DNA of 64,000 nt. It comes from Fistulifera solaris. Lineage: Eukaryota; Bacillariophyta; Bacillariophyceae; Naviculales; Stauroneidaceae. The translations under genes and the position numbers were made by a program. Positions within the stretch are counted from its first letter, which is position 1. The number at the start of each line of letters is the position of its first letter. Below the pieces are notes generated by a model. It was not told the DNA's origin. It did no database searches and worked only from the letters and a program-made list of their open reading frames with translations. Location: NCBI GenBank assembly GCA_030295235.1, contig AP026154.1, positions 464,501-528,500 of the forward strand, given 5' to 3'. Below, piece by piece: positions 1-11,810 of the stretch.

Positions 1-201
1 TTATCATTATGTTTTTGACTGACACTGACAGTGAATAGTCACGACTTACTGCTTTCCTCGACCACATTCTTGTCATACCGTAAAACAGGTTTCATTCGGA
101 TCGATCGAGAGGAATCAACGCGCCATATCTATGCCTCGCCATCTTTTAATACTCTTGCACTTAAAAGCGAAAGTGGACGGATCCGTGTCCTGTTGACGAG
201 A

Positions 202-756
202 TTATGCTGAATTTCCCACGTCGTCGCGCACGGTAGATAAAAAGGCCAAAGCCGCCAAGCCCACCGCCACCAATGAGCCAATCAAGGTTGCGCGGTGATT
301 CTTACTTTTCGTGGCATTCACTTGCAACTGACTTGTCTCGGTTGATGTAGATTTAATGGAAACGGTTGGCTGCTCGGATGAGTAATCTGTGGGATTCTTG
401 GATGGAGCGGCAGTGTTAGCAATCGACGGCGCATATGACGAGACCAAAGTCCCTGGGCTGCTCTCGGGGATGGCGGGAGCTGGTGTCGGCGCTTTCGGAA
501 CAGCTACCAATGGCGAGTGATCAATCCTATAGTCCATAGACATGGAAAAGCTCATGCTCGCAGCAAAGTTGCTCGCCAAGAAACGAAAGACATTTCGCCC
601 ATCTTCCTCGCTCAGGAGCGACTCGAAGCTGTTGACAGAGTTCTTCTTCGCAGAAAATGGATTATCACCAGTATCAATACGAAACAGCCGACGGCCTTCG
701 GAGGGTAGTGCCGTCAACAAGACGACTAATACAAGCGTGTTGATTAGCTTGAACAT
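202..756 (-). CDS. Secreted, Ser/Met- and Pro-rich hypothetical protein with C-terminal membrane span
   Basis: 184 residues in one exon from an ATG at 756. The sequence shows an N-terminal signal peptide (hydrophobic LVLVVLLTAL, likely cleaved near EG/RR), a Ser/Met patch (SMSFSMSM) around residue 68, a Pro/Thr/Ser-rich stretch from about residue 88 to 150, and a hydrophobic segment near the end (LIGSLVAVGLAALAFL) that could anchor it in a membrane. Ser/Met repeats next to Pro-rich linkers are common in secreted diatom proteins of unknown role, so a surface or cell-wall location is an inference. No enzymatic domain is recognised. Confidence 0.6.
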   Translation of the reverse strand: MFKLINTLVLVVLLTALPSEGRRLFRIDTGDNPFSAKKNSVNSFESLLSEEDGRNVFRFLASNFAASMSFSMSMDYRIDHSPLVAVPKAPTPAPAIPESSPGTLVSSYAPSIANTAAPSKNPTDYSSEQPTVSIKSTSTETSQLQVNATKSKNHRATLIGSLVAVGLAALAFLSTVRDDVGNSA

Positions 757-1027
757 GATAAGTTAGGTTCGTGAATATATTGAGCATAGGCACTCTCTGG
801 CAACTTTTGTGGGCGAAGAAATAGGATAGCTCTTCCTTTCGCACATAGCGACTCCATCCATTTAACGGAAATCTACTATCACCGTCTCGTGACTTTGTAT
901 TGAAGAAAACCGACGAGATGTATCACCTTGTTTCCAACACCGATTAGCGTGACGGACGAAAACAACCTTTCAATTATGCCCGCTCCTCGTGGCTACCCAC
1001 CGGCCAGTTCACTTTGTTTCAAATAAC

Positions 1028-1864
1028 TTAGTCACGTGATATTCCATCCCATGAAAGCATCACATCCGATCGAATCACATACTTGGGCCGTGGACCGGAA
1101 CGCACCGGTGAACCTTCGTGTAGCGGCCAATGCGATCGAGCATAATCTAACGCCTCCTCTCCGACGGCCTGAGGAAAAACCAAACACGATCCCGCTTCTG
1201 GACGCACCGATGCGATGATGTCACCCTGTTGCGAATAAAAATTGGTCTCTCCGCCCACGAAATCGTCATTGAGGTAGATCAGTAAAGTCAAACGAGAAAC
1301 GATTGTTCCAGCTGAAATATCCCAAACCAATTCTCGTCCATTGTGTCCGGAAGGAGGAAAGGCTGAATCAATGTGCGGCGCAAAATGCTGGTTCGTACCG
1401 GAGGCGTATCGATACACCCGCCAGCGGCGATTGATGCCGACCATTTCGTGAGCCTCACGGCAGAAAGGTCGTAGGGCATTACTGAGAATTTGACACGTGT
1501 CTTCCGGCACCACAATCTGTAAGGCTCCGTGGTGATTTTTACCCGCCTGAAAGGAAGCAAAGCCGAGCGTGGTTTCGAACTCTTCAATGAGAGTCTCACA
1601 AACCGGTCGCGTCAAAAGAGAACGCAAGGTAAACGCGGGACCTTGTTGCAACAAGGGCTCCATATCGTCTTTGAATTGCGGTGAAGAGGATTGTATTAAG
1701 GGTAAAGAAGAACACGCGAAGGTGGGAACCGACACGGCGGCCAAGAAGCCATCTTGACCGACCAAAGGAACGATGCCGCCTATTGTCGTCGATTTTGGTT
1801 GTAAGGCTTCCGCGACGAAAGCCAGCAGTAACACTTTATACATTTTTTCGAGTGGCATTATCAT
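1028..1864 (-). CDS. 2-oxoglutarate/Fe(II) oxygenase (prolyl 4-hydroxylase-type domain)
   Basis: About 278 residues. The frame stays open to a GTG at 1873, but the first ATG is at 1864. The C-terminal half has the double-stranded beta-helix signature: HID (iron His and Asp) within HFAPHIDSAF, then LIYLNDDFVGGETNFY, GSCLVFPQ, the distal iron His in PLHEGSPV, and a Lys/Arg-rich strand (RPKYVIRSDVML) that would bind the 2-oxoglutarate carboxylate. The N-terminus is hydrophobic (YKVLLLAFVAEALQP). The AEA/LQP pattern resembles a diatom plastid signal with Leu at +1, but an ER signal is equally possible. The substrate cannot be told. The iron and 2OG residues look intact, so it is probably active. 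Confidence 0.8.
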   Translation of the reverse strand: MIMPLEKMYKVLLLAFVAEALQPKSTTIGGIVPLVGQDGFLAAVSVPTFACSSLPLIQSSSPQFKDDMEPLLQQGPAFTLRSLLTRPVCETLIEEFETTLGFASFQAGKNHHGALQIVVPEDTCQILSNALRPFCREAHEMVGINRRWRVYRYASGTNQHFAPHIDSAFPPSGHNGRELVWDISAGTIVSRLTLLIYLNDDFVGGETNFYSQQGDIIASVRPEAGSCLVFPQAVGEEALDYARSHWPLHEGSPVRSGPRPKYVIRSDVMLSWDGISRD

Positions 1865-2256
1865 TGCGTGCACTACAATTAAAAAAAATTAAAAACGAAA
1901 GGTTGATACTGTGTTTTTTTTCTGTCTTTCTTTTCAGTGAAAAATGAAAAAAGCCCGTCAGTTCTCCTTGCAAATTTCTTATTCACAAAAATTGGGGGTT
2001 TTATTAATGCTATTACTCCGTACTCCGTATTTCTTTTTACTTACATTCATTTTCGATACAAAACAAATATTTTGCAATTCTTCATATACTTTTTTTTATA
2101 AAAGCTTCAACTGGACACTCGAATCCTGGGAGTTTAGAGATTACGCGAAACTACCGAGTCGTAAGTATCTCTCTAGCTTCAAGGTGACTAGATTATGTTA
2201 TCACGCAGCTACAAAGAATATCATCTTCCGTATTAAGCTAGCTAGATCATTCGTTC
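1865..2256. other. AT-rich intergenic stretch
   Basis: About 390 bases between the oxygenase start and the 3' end of the large gene to the right. It is AT-rich with T runs. Short open frames here have no recognisable content and no gene is supported. It should hold the oxygenase promoter. Confidence 0.5.
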
Positions 2257-5200
2257 CTACCCTTGCAGAGCCAACAAATCAACGGCCTGATTCTGCAAAG
2301 TGTGCATAAATACCAAAGAAGGACCCGATAGATGACTGAAGATATCTTCACTGAAACATAGAAAGTCTTTCAAAGCTTGACCGTCATCGAGACAAAGAAA
2401 AATGCCTTTGGCCACCGAAAAAAGACGCTCTAAGGTAGAAAGCATATCGTTGCTCGAGAAAAGATCAGAGTCCTTGGCGGAAGCCAAGTCTTTCGAAAGA
2501 TGGGATAACAAAGGAGGAAGAAGACGTATTCTGGATATGCTCTGGTAAAGTGTCCTATCACGAAAGCGTTCGATAAAATCCAGAAGCGATTCCGAAGCCA
2601 GAAGCAGAGTACGAGGTAATTGGATTCGAGCCATTTCATGAAGCAGTATCTCAACAAAACTGGGGTCTGTTTCGTCATCATGCAGACTCATCTGGAGCAG
2701 TAGCAACAGGAATCTGCCACTTGTGCGCATGCCGCGATGATGTCTCCAAAGTGTGCGTGCGAAGGACAAGTAATGCATAGAGCTCAATCGTCCTAGATCA
2801 TCATGAGGGAAGAGGGAGACCCATCTCTTCTATTTCCTTTGCAACGAATGAACCGTACGCACAATCCCGAAGAAAACAGGAAGAAGATATGTGAGTAAGT
2901 AGACCATCGGAACGAACGACCCTCTCTAAAGCTTCTTGGGGACAAAGAACAGCTGCTGCTCGCAATGCGCGATGTCGCATAGCAAAAGTCGCCGCTCTTG
3001 GATTTGTTTCGACAGCGTTTAGTTCCTCTGAAACCAGCGAGTGGGATGATCCAGCGGCAAAAGCAACGCGTAACAGTTCACGGCTCATGTTCATTATGTG
3101 CTCTTCGCTACGAGACTCATGCGACGTATCGATTCTGCGTAATACATCTTTCTTTAATGGGCGAAGAGCATTTCCCTTGGTAGCAATCCCAGCGTTTTTC
3201 TTTGTCGTTACACTCATCGTCGCCTACCTCCTGGTGAGCCAGAACAAAGGCAATTCTGAGTGCCGCGCGTTGGCTCGCGTATTCCGATTTTTCACGAGGA
3301 GAACACGGCTTGATTGCAAACGGTTCATCTTCGGTGTTCAGCTGACCGAATCGATCCGAACCAAGACTTCCAGCCCAATCATCTGCAGTTTGCAAATCTG
3401 TTAAATCCATAACAAATGATGCATCTTCATGTGCAGCGTGATCTTTGCAGGAATCTTGGTCGGCTGCTCAACTGTGAAGCCGGCCTCAGTATTGTCGTCG
3501 CCATGCATCAACCACTTTGTCGCCAGTCTATGGGAATGCTGAGCGATAATTATGTGTGAGTGCTGTTCCGCAACAGCACTACATGCGCTATGTACAACTG
3601 AGCTCAAGTGTCGAACTTGCTCAGTTGGAACGCCATTATCAAGTGTCGCAACGGCCGCGACGAGAGATCCTTCCTCCAACAGGGACCCTATCAATTGCTC
3701 TGGACTTTCTTTGGGTTGGTCTCCAAGAATGTCGAGCAGTTGCTGTATCCTTTCGCTCATGCTTACTGTTAGCGAGCATAAGGCCGCCTTCAAGATTGCT
3801 TTGGCTTTTAAGTGATCTGAAAGAGCATCTTTCCTGGCTGATATTTGTTTGATTTTTTCCAAGAACAAAATTTCAAGATTCTTCAGGTGATCAGTCTTCT
3901 TGCCGGTTTGAAGGCAGCGCTCAATTTCCGTAGAGGCAATCATAACTGACTGCAAAGCGAGCTCAAGACATTTCAAACGATCGGAATCGTTTTGATAGTG
4001 GTTCGAGCACCATTCAGCAAGCTCAGCTTTGTCTTTTGAAGATCGAAGGCGGTCCAAAACAGGAACGATGTCGTTCTCGAAAGACGGGAAACATCCTCCT
4101 GTGGCTTTTGCATCTGTGAATCGAACAACTAAGAATCTGGCGTGAATATAGCCCGACGGAAATCCCAAAGGAATACACAGTGGCGCCAGGGCTGTTACCG
4201 TGCCACTTTCAGGGTACTCGCGAAGAGCTTTTTCAAGTGGGGCAATGGGATCAAAAGTATCATCGCTAGTTTTCTGTCCAGTAATGGAACATAATCTAAC
4301 TTTGCTTTGAACGGATGATGGGGTTTCCTCTAGCGGATGAAAAAAAGCAGTAAAGCAAGGGCGCATGGATTCTTTCTCCCCTTGGAAGAACGAAGATAAA
4401 ATAGTCAGAACATCTCGCCTTCGAACAATCAGATCAAGCTCATATTCAAGCCAATCCTTATCATGTTCCTCGAATTTGGAGGACTTGAGGAGGTCGGCTA
4501 GACTCTCATTATAAAGCGTCAGTAAAAGATCGATTTGATCGTAGTTGCTGGCCTGGTGCTTCTCGACGGCTAAGACACATCGACGAAGGACAACAGCACG
4601 GACGCTCTGAGAAGTGATACAATTTAATGAAATGCGAGCGACTTCTTCGAGGGCGTTGATATTCTGGTAGACATACTTGGAGAATGTCGGAGACAACAAC
4701 AGCTCCACATGCTTTTCAAAGACGAGATTGTCTGGGAGGCCGAACGCATGAGCAAATTTTCGAGATAATGTTGTAACGTCTGATGGACAGAGCGACTTCG
4801 ACAAGGCTTCCATGAGTGTTGGTATGAGTGACTTGGCGTACTGAATTGATTGCGAAACGCTCCCTTTGCACAAGTTACCAGGCGCATCAGTATCAAGGCG
4901 CTGCGCGTCGAAGCGCACTCCATGGCATTCTAAAACAATTGACCACATGGCCCTCTTTGCAAACTGTGCACACTGGGTTAGGAAAACATCTTGTCCCTTC
5001 CATCCGATAGGCAGAACGCTGCTGCCGTAAGCGTTTGTGAAACCACTTGCCGCACAAATGCCAACGTTAGCTAGATCTCGTAGTCGATTAAAACTATGTG
5101 TCTTCACTGCCGTTGGAAGACAAGCCTTAAATGCCTTGAAAGCAAGTTTTGATGGAAGCGCTAGAAGGAATGACACTGCGAGCTCGGAATCAATCTTCGC

Positions 5201-8200
5201 GTTTGTAATTCCTTTTCCGCCACCTCCAAGACAACGCTCAGTTAATGAAAAGTTGGCACTTCCAAATCCATCAAGAACGGATTCAGTACTCAAGTTGTGA
5301 TCGGCATGACATGACAGCGGCACACAGACGGAGGACCACATACACAAAGCCCGAAGTGATAGAAAGTGTGCCCCACTCTCGGAAAGCACCTCAAACAGTT
5401 CAGCCGTTCTATTGTCTTGATCATCTGAAAAAGAATGGCTTTGGAGAATACAAGCGCCTGGTGGAGTGCAAGGCTTGGTGACAGAAGTAGCCCGTCGCCA
5501 ATGTACCAGGAGGGGTGGAGCAAAGGTAAGCACAAAGATGATAAAGGCGTTTCTTGGCAAAAACACGATCATCTTCTGTTGGACGAGACTGCCATGCTTT
5601 CATTTGAAGTAAACGCTGCATGTGGTCTTGTTGCTCGCCAATACCTTCGTCTGCTCTGGTAAGAATCTGTGAAACAAAGTCGAGAATTGCAAACAGATTG
5701 ACAACTGCTGCCAAATTCGATTCGACGTGAAACAGGAGTGCTCGGTCGCGAACCAGCGAAGCTGCAATATTGATCTTCTCCATGCCACTGCCAGGTGCGT
5801 CATCAGCATCACGCATCGCTGCTTTACATAATGCTAGTGCTAGCGTGATCTGTCCAAAAGCAGCATTCATCGAACAGGAAAGAAGTCCCATCTCTTCAAG
5901 AAGTCTCATTACTTGCAAGCTGGTTCTGTTTGTGTCACCGCACAACACGACTGATACTGCTTTAAGCCATATGACATCCCCGATGGTGATATCTTCAGCA
6001 CAAAGTAGTAAACACGCCCGCTTTACACCTGCTAAGTTTGTGCTGAAGCAAGATGTGTGAAAGTTGGCGGACAAGTTTTGTCGCAAAAGCCGACAAGTTT
6101 GATCATAGGCAAAAGAATGACTGCGAAGCGTCGAAATACTTGCACGGACGCCGTGGTCTTCATTGAGTCGCAAAATGCATAAAAAATCTCGCCGAATCTT
6201 TTCCACGGAGGCTGATGCCCAGTAGCTGCTAACCTCTTCTACAGCATCAAGGTCCAGCCGATCAAAGTAATCAAGGGCGCAGTCTAACATCTTTGAGATA
6301 TGGCTGAGAACTAGTTGCCTATCATAAATCCGTTCTTCTTCATCGCAACTCAAGATCTCCTCAGCGTATGATAGCGTTTTTGTGAGGGAGGCTTGTGCGC
6401 TTCCGCTATTATATGCAATAAGTTGCAGCAGTAAATCAGTGATCAGACCAGCATTGTGGTGGAGCAATGCGTGCCTGAGAATTGAGGCGCCTACGTGAAC
6501 TTCGGAAAACTGATGAAATGCCTCGCAAAGAGCCAGAGAGTCCTTGACAACAGATGGACGCTCTATTTGATTAGTCACAAACCGTAGAAGTCGAATGGCG
6601 TGGAGAGAATTATCAACCCTGAAAAGCTGGCGGGCCCCAGGGCCACAATACTTTACCACAATCTGATCGATTGTAAGAAGTCTTGATGCTTCTTCCAGTT
6701 CCAACTGCATCTTGGAGTCAGAGGCCGCCCAGAAAATAGCTTCTTTGGAGAAGTCACTTAGCCACTCGGGAGAGTCACCGCATCGAAGGGCGGCTCGAAT
6801 GACTGAAAGAGCAATTTGACATCGTGTAAGAATCGATGAACAGCACCGTGCCAAAGAAGCAGCCTCCTTCAGCGCGCTGACCGTAATAGTACTTTTCGCA
6901 CTCAAGAAATCTTCACAGTACGTAAAAATAGCTCGTTCTCTATCTGTATTGAATTCTCGACAAAACGGCTCAATTCTCTCCGTTAGTGTCTCGAGCCGGG
7001 TGTGATGGTTTGGAGCTTCCTTTGACATGATCCGAACTAGCTCTGTTACAACATATTGTGCTCCTCCACGAGACACAAAGTTCCGGAGCGAAATAAGAGA
7101 ATGCCGCAGTCCATGTTTCCGGGCATCAACAAGGCATCGCGCACTGTGTAATTTGATCTCTGTGTTGTCCTCGATGCCATCATACTCTTCAAAAGACCGC
7201 GGAAAATGGTTGGGCTTCTTTGATGCCCCTCTTCGCAATGCTCCCAGTTCAAGAATTGTAGGGATAGGTTTACCAGCCAATGATACGTCGTAACTTTTTG
7301 ACTTGTCACGTCGGGGAGAACTGTCCGATGAGGATGTGTTTAAGCTTCCGCGAGAAATGTCCAAGGAAGATGACTGTTCTTTTCCTGGAGGCGAAGCCCG
7401 CTCACTTTCTATAGTCGCAACAAAGGGACTGCGTCTCGAAAACGAGGCATGAGTTTCTCGCGAGAGATATCGGGTGGCTTGTTCGATGCACTGAAAAAGG
7501 TTTTTGAGAGAGCATATACTCAAATTTTTGCAAACAACGATAGAAACAAAACGTACCGATAGCAAATCGATTGCTGCTTGTATGTCACAATCGGGCTGGT
7601 GGGTTTCGTCTAGCTGGTCGGCAATGGCGCACGACCAGGCACGGATCATCGCGAACAATTCCCCATTAATCGTCAACTTGGGCAGAATCAAGTCACGAAG
7701 CATGGGAATATACAAGTGAGGCGAAACAGTTCCATCTATCTTCAAAATGGAACGTACAATATCGTCCATTGGCAGTAGCCCCCAACGACACACTTTGCTG
7801 GCTTCCAGAAATCGTTTCTCTTCGATCAGTGTCGAAAATAGTTGGCGCGTCGATTTGATCTGAGAAAAATGGCGTTTCAAACTAATTGATTCTCCGCCAA
7901 TTCGATCGAGCGTTTCCAATGCCGTCCATTTGGACCGCAAGGCACCCAACCGGACCTTCCACGAATCATCGTCCTGGGCGTTCATTTCTTCGATATACGT
8001 CGCGAGCGCCGATAGGCCGGCCATCATATCCGAAAGACTACAGTTGGCGGACGAATTCAACAAAGAGTCGACAGCATCCATCAATATTTGTTTTCCACTG
8101 GGATGTTGTCGCGCTCCTTCCGCAATGCGTTGCAGTAGCGTAGCCGCTTCGTCGGGTTGCGAACCATGTTGGAGCCAATGTCGCAAACGATTCAAGGCAA

Positions 8201-9341
8201 TTTCGGTCGGATTAAAGTGAGCATAGGGGTCTTGCATCGCCGACATGACGACTTGGGATTCTTCTGCTTGCAGAAAGGCTTCCGCCTGGTCGTTTTGATT
8301 TTGCGCCACATACCATCGCGTCTCACTGACAATGCGGCTGGCGTCAGAACTCGGTATAAAGGCCTGGTAATGACAATCGCGCACACTCGACCAAAATTTG
8401 ATGCGAAACGCTCCTTTGGCTTCTTCGATCGGCGACAGCGTGACCGAGACCGCCTCGGGAATGGGAATTCGATACAGGACGTGCGGATGTAGTAACTGCA
8501 ACAATCCCATAGTGTCTTCGATGATCACTTGGATAACCGTCAGACAACTGGTGGACGGAGTCTTCTCCGCCAATGCCATTGCCACAGTTCCATCTTTCCA
8601 GGGAGTTAGTGGCGTGATAGCAAGTAGCCGCGACGCGATATTGTAGTGACACACGAGTTGTTTTGTACAGACATCGATCCAAAACACGGCACTTTCGATA
8701 TCGTTCGTGGCTCCACACACCAGGAACGTGCGATCTCCGACCACGTGATGATGCAATCCTACTTCCGGATCGACATACCATTCCGATGGTAGCTCGATGG
8801 CATATTCTTCGTCCGCCCAAACACCATCGCTCCAGTCTCTCGTATACAATAGGCCTTCCCGGAGTCCGACAAAACGGAGTTTCGAGTCCCCACCACCAAA
8901 GGCCGTGACATCACTCAAGTGCGGCAATGCCAGTGTTTGTATGTGCAGTCGTTCTTCGGTCGACAACAACAATAAGGCCTCAAAATGGGAAATGAGCATC
9001 AATTGGGACGGAAATTCGAGCAACAATTGTTGTGGTGATATCCATGCGAACGATGTCAAGTCTTCGATCGGTTGCGAAATCAAGACAACGCCTTCTCGGA
9101 TGACGGAAACGGATCGTTCGGTCGCGGCGACGACCCAAGCATCTTGACTGGTAATACTGTGTACGGTTTCCTGTAACCGAATCGACCACGTCAACGTCAA
9201 CGGAGGGGCGATGCCGTATACAGTGGATCCGTGTGCGATCGCCTTTCGACACAAGCCTCTTCGATCCAAGAACGTTTGCTCCGTTTCTTTGTCGGGAGAT
9301 GATATCGTGTACAATTGTGTTGTCTCTTCGATTATTGACAT
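2257..9341 (-). CDS. KNTC1: ROD/KNTC1-like kinetochore protein (RZZ complex subunit), about 2,300 residues
   Basis: One gene in at least four exons. The first ATG (SIIEETTQLYT) is at 9341; the open frame further upstream starts only at a GTG. The N-terminal third looks like a beta-propeller and the rest is a long alpha-solenoid, the ROD layout. From memory of human KNTC1 (about 2,200 residues) I see local matches in the same order: a Trp-Ser-x-Ala segment near residue 640; FAHAFGLPDNLVFEKHVELL; ATFAMRHRALRAAAVL (human has TFAHRTRALQCLFYL); and LPLP followed by MHYLSF and LWRHH near the end. In animals ROD works with Zwilch and ZW10 in the spindle checkpoint. Introns are likely at 5458-5506 (or 5458-5533), near 3465-3570, and 3176-3227; the last frame change, near 2785-2815, is unresolved. 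NBAS/Sec39 is the main alternative. Confidence 0.65.
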
Positions 9342-10028
9342 GCTCTGATTGTTTTTTGTATTTGCAGCAATGAGATGTGCCAACCAGAAGGATGATGATG
9401 ATGAATGATGATGTTGGTTGTGAGAGAGAGACTGTATGAGACGTTCCGGCACTCGAAGCAATGCCGATTTGAATTTTTGAAACGGCTTTCCAGCGGCTAC
9501 GGTTTGTCGCACTCGCACTCTCCATATTCGATTTCAAAGTCCTACACTCCAGTCAAACTCAATTTTCCGCGGGATTCATTCATCCTCTATACCTGAAGAT
9601 GAATGTAAAAATTTACTTAGACGACAACGGTAATTAGGAAAGGAGCGGTACGATCCAATATCCACTGACTGGAATCTCGTAGCGTACGGACGTTTACTTG
9701 AACGGATGGTTGGCCAGAATCGTTTTGTATATTTGTAAAGAAAAAGATCGCATCAGCGACGGTTCTGTGGTGCCAAAGTCCCTGAGCGGAACCGGTGCTC
9801 ATTCTGGACCGCATTTCGAGAGCACGCCGGCTCTTTCTGTATGGCACTCTGTGTGCAGTTTGAAACTCAAAACCGATCCAAGCGGACTCGTTTTTCCTTT
9901 CGACGTAAAACCCTCCGCAAGTCGTTCGGACTCCTACAAGTACGACGAGATTGTCGTAACACGTTGAGACGATGAACATGGGAATGTCGCAATCATTATT
10001 ACTATTTTGAATTTAGAAACAAATTACC
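9342..10028. other. Divergent intergenic region between the ROD-like and CXC genes
   Basis: About 690 bases, presumably the two promoters. Open frames on both strands at 9617-9979 overlap each other and have no family resemblance, so I do not call them genes. Confidence 0.45.
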
Positions 10029-11535
10029 ATGAGCCGTGAATTATCGAATGCACCTAATCATATTCCTCCTCCTCCTCCTCCTTCTTCTTATCAACATCCT
10101 CATCATCTCCCCGGGCCGCCGCCGCCTCCCGCCGCCCGGGGCCATGTATTATCCTTACGGATACGGTCACGCACCTCCTCCTTTACCACCACCGGCGCCT
10201 TCTCCAGCGAGAGAAGACGATCGCATGCAACCTCCCTATGCTTCACCTCCAAGACATTCGTATCCTTCTCCGCCGCGACATTCCTATCCAGTAACAACGA
10301 CTCATCATCATCATCATCATCCTCCTCCTCCGCCTCCGCCAGCGGAATCAAATCAAAAAGACTCTCCTCCCAATCATCATCGACACAAGGAACCATCAGC
10401 ATCTTCCGTTTATCCACCATCGGAACATTATCCACCGACCGAAGGATATCCACCGCCACCACATCTGCCGTACGGTGAAGCCTGGCGTTCCATGTACAGC
10501 GCGTATCCTCCGCGAGACACATCCTACTGGGCGCCCTTTCACCCTCCGTACTGGCGAGGAGGAGAATCTCATCGACCACCACCACCATTAGCACCCTTGA
10601 AAGAAGTTCCCAAAAAAGAAGGCGCGACCTCTCCAACCCAAATTGAAACGACGCATCGGGATGAAGTACAAAATATGGGTTGTACTTGCAAAAAGACCCG
10701 TTGTCTCAAACTGTATTGTCAGTGCTTCCAAGCCGAATTGTACTGTGGTACCAACTGTCGTTGTTTGAGTTGCTACAATGTCGTAGCGGAAGAAGCGAAA
10801 CGCAAGGAAGCCATTCAAAGCATCTTGTTGCGGAATCCGTCGGCCTTTGATTCGAAATTCAAAAGGACGGGGTGACCGAGCGATCGGCGCACGAATTGGC
10901 CCGGGAATTGGCACACAAATTGGGATGCAAGTGTCGCAAATCGTCTTGCATGAAAAAGGTCAGTAGTAGAGATTTTTTTGTGTGAACGTACTACTTTTCC
11001 TTCATCCATTCATTCATTCATTCATTCATTCATTCATTCATTCATTCATTCATTCATTCATTCATTCATTCATGGACTCACCGCCTGTCGAAAGTATTGT
11101 GAATGTTACGCAGGGAATGTCAGGTGCAGTTCGAATTGTCGTTGCATAAATTGTAAAAATAAGGGCCCTGGTGGCGGCACCGGCAAAGGACCTTCTCCCT
11201 TAAACGCCGTCGCTGTACCCGCTGCCGCTGTATCCGCCGCCCCCAAATTTTCCAGTGCTCCCATTGAGGCACGATCGGGAGAACAATATTTTACGGCAGC
11301 CCAAAACTTGACATTCTTGAAACGTGGTTCGCCTCCCGAGAAGAAGAAAGTGCCCGTAGAGGATGTTGCCTCCATGCCGTCTTTGGCTTCGTCTTCGGAA
11401 GGCACCAGTCCCGGAGAGGAACGTTTGGTAAAACGTCCCAAACTGCCCGACGAAGATGGGGGAGCCTTGCTCTTGGCGGCAGTTGCCATGACGGAATTTG
11501 GTCAATCATCGTCGCCGCAGACGAAAAGAACCTAA
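10029..11535 (+). CDS. CXC/tesmin-domain (CRC) DNA-binding protein, LIN54/TSO1-like
   Basis: A Pro/His/Tyr-rich N-terminus precedes a two-part CRC domain. The first CXC repeat runs from GCTCKKTRCLKLYCQC to CRCLSC at 10678-10775. The hinge RNPSAFDSKF follows (family pattern RNPxAFxPK). The second repeat, GCKCRKSSCMKK, is split by an intron (10959-11094, GT..AG) and resumes as YCECYAGNVRCSSNCRC. CRC proteins bind CHR-type promoter elements (TTYGAA), often in MuvB/DREAM-like complexes. Two one-base slips interrupt the frame: GGGG at 10869-10872 reads one base short, and CGGGGCC near 10131-10137 would have to lose one base to join ATG 10029 to the main frame. Alternatively translation starts at ATG 10143. 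The Leu-rich frame from 10036 is the CCT repeat read out of frame. Confidence 0.85.
11007..11072. repeat. (CATT)n microsatellite, about 16 units, inside the CRC gene intron
   Basis: Sixteen uninterrupted CATT units lie in the 136-base intron that splits the second CXC repeat, ending about 20 bases before the acceptor. The repeat makes up nearly half of the intron. Confidence 0.95.
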
Positions 11536-11810
11536 TGAAAGATATACTACAGAATTTTTCGATTGTTGATCGGTTTTTCTTGGTTAGCTTAGAGAGCCGA
11601 AGGTGGTACCTATCTAATAAACGGTGCGACTTGGGGATTTTCGTAGTGAATACCGATATTGTACTTTCTTCGGTAGAGTGATTTTGTTGACACCGGCGCT
11701 CGACTGACGTGGGGACTTTTTTGAGAATTCAAGAAAGCCATGTCGAGATCCACCATGCTGCAACGTTGTAAGCGATCAATTCGTCTTCATAGCAAAAATT
11801 AAAAACAACG

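Noticed and set aside
9342-9518. 59-residue N-terminal extension of the ROD-like protein
   Set aside because: The extension starts at GTG and is His/Ser/Arg-rich without conservation; ATG 9341 is the first real start.
9617-9979. Overlapping open frames on both strands
   Set aside because: No recognisable motif on either strand; probably promoter or leader sequence.
10036-10140. Leu-rich N-terminus that looks like a signal peptide before the CXC protein
   Set aside because: It is the CCT repeat (Pro in the correct frame) read one base out; the Pro-rich frame from 10029 or a start at 10143 fits better.
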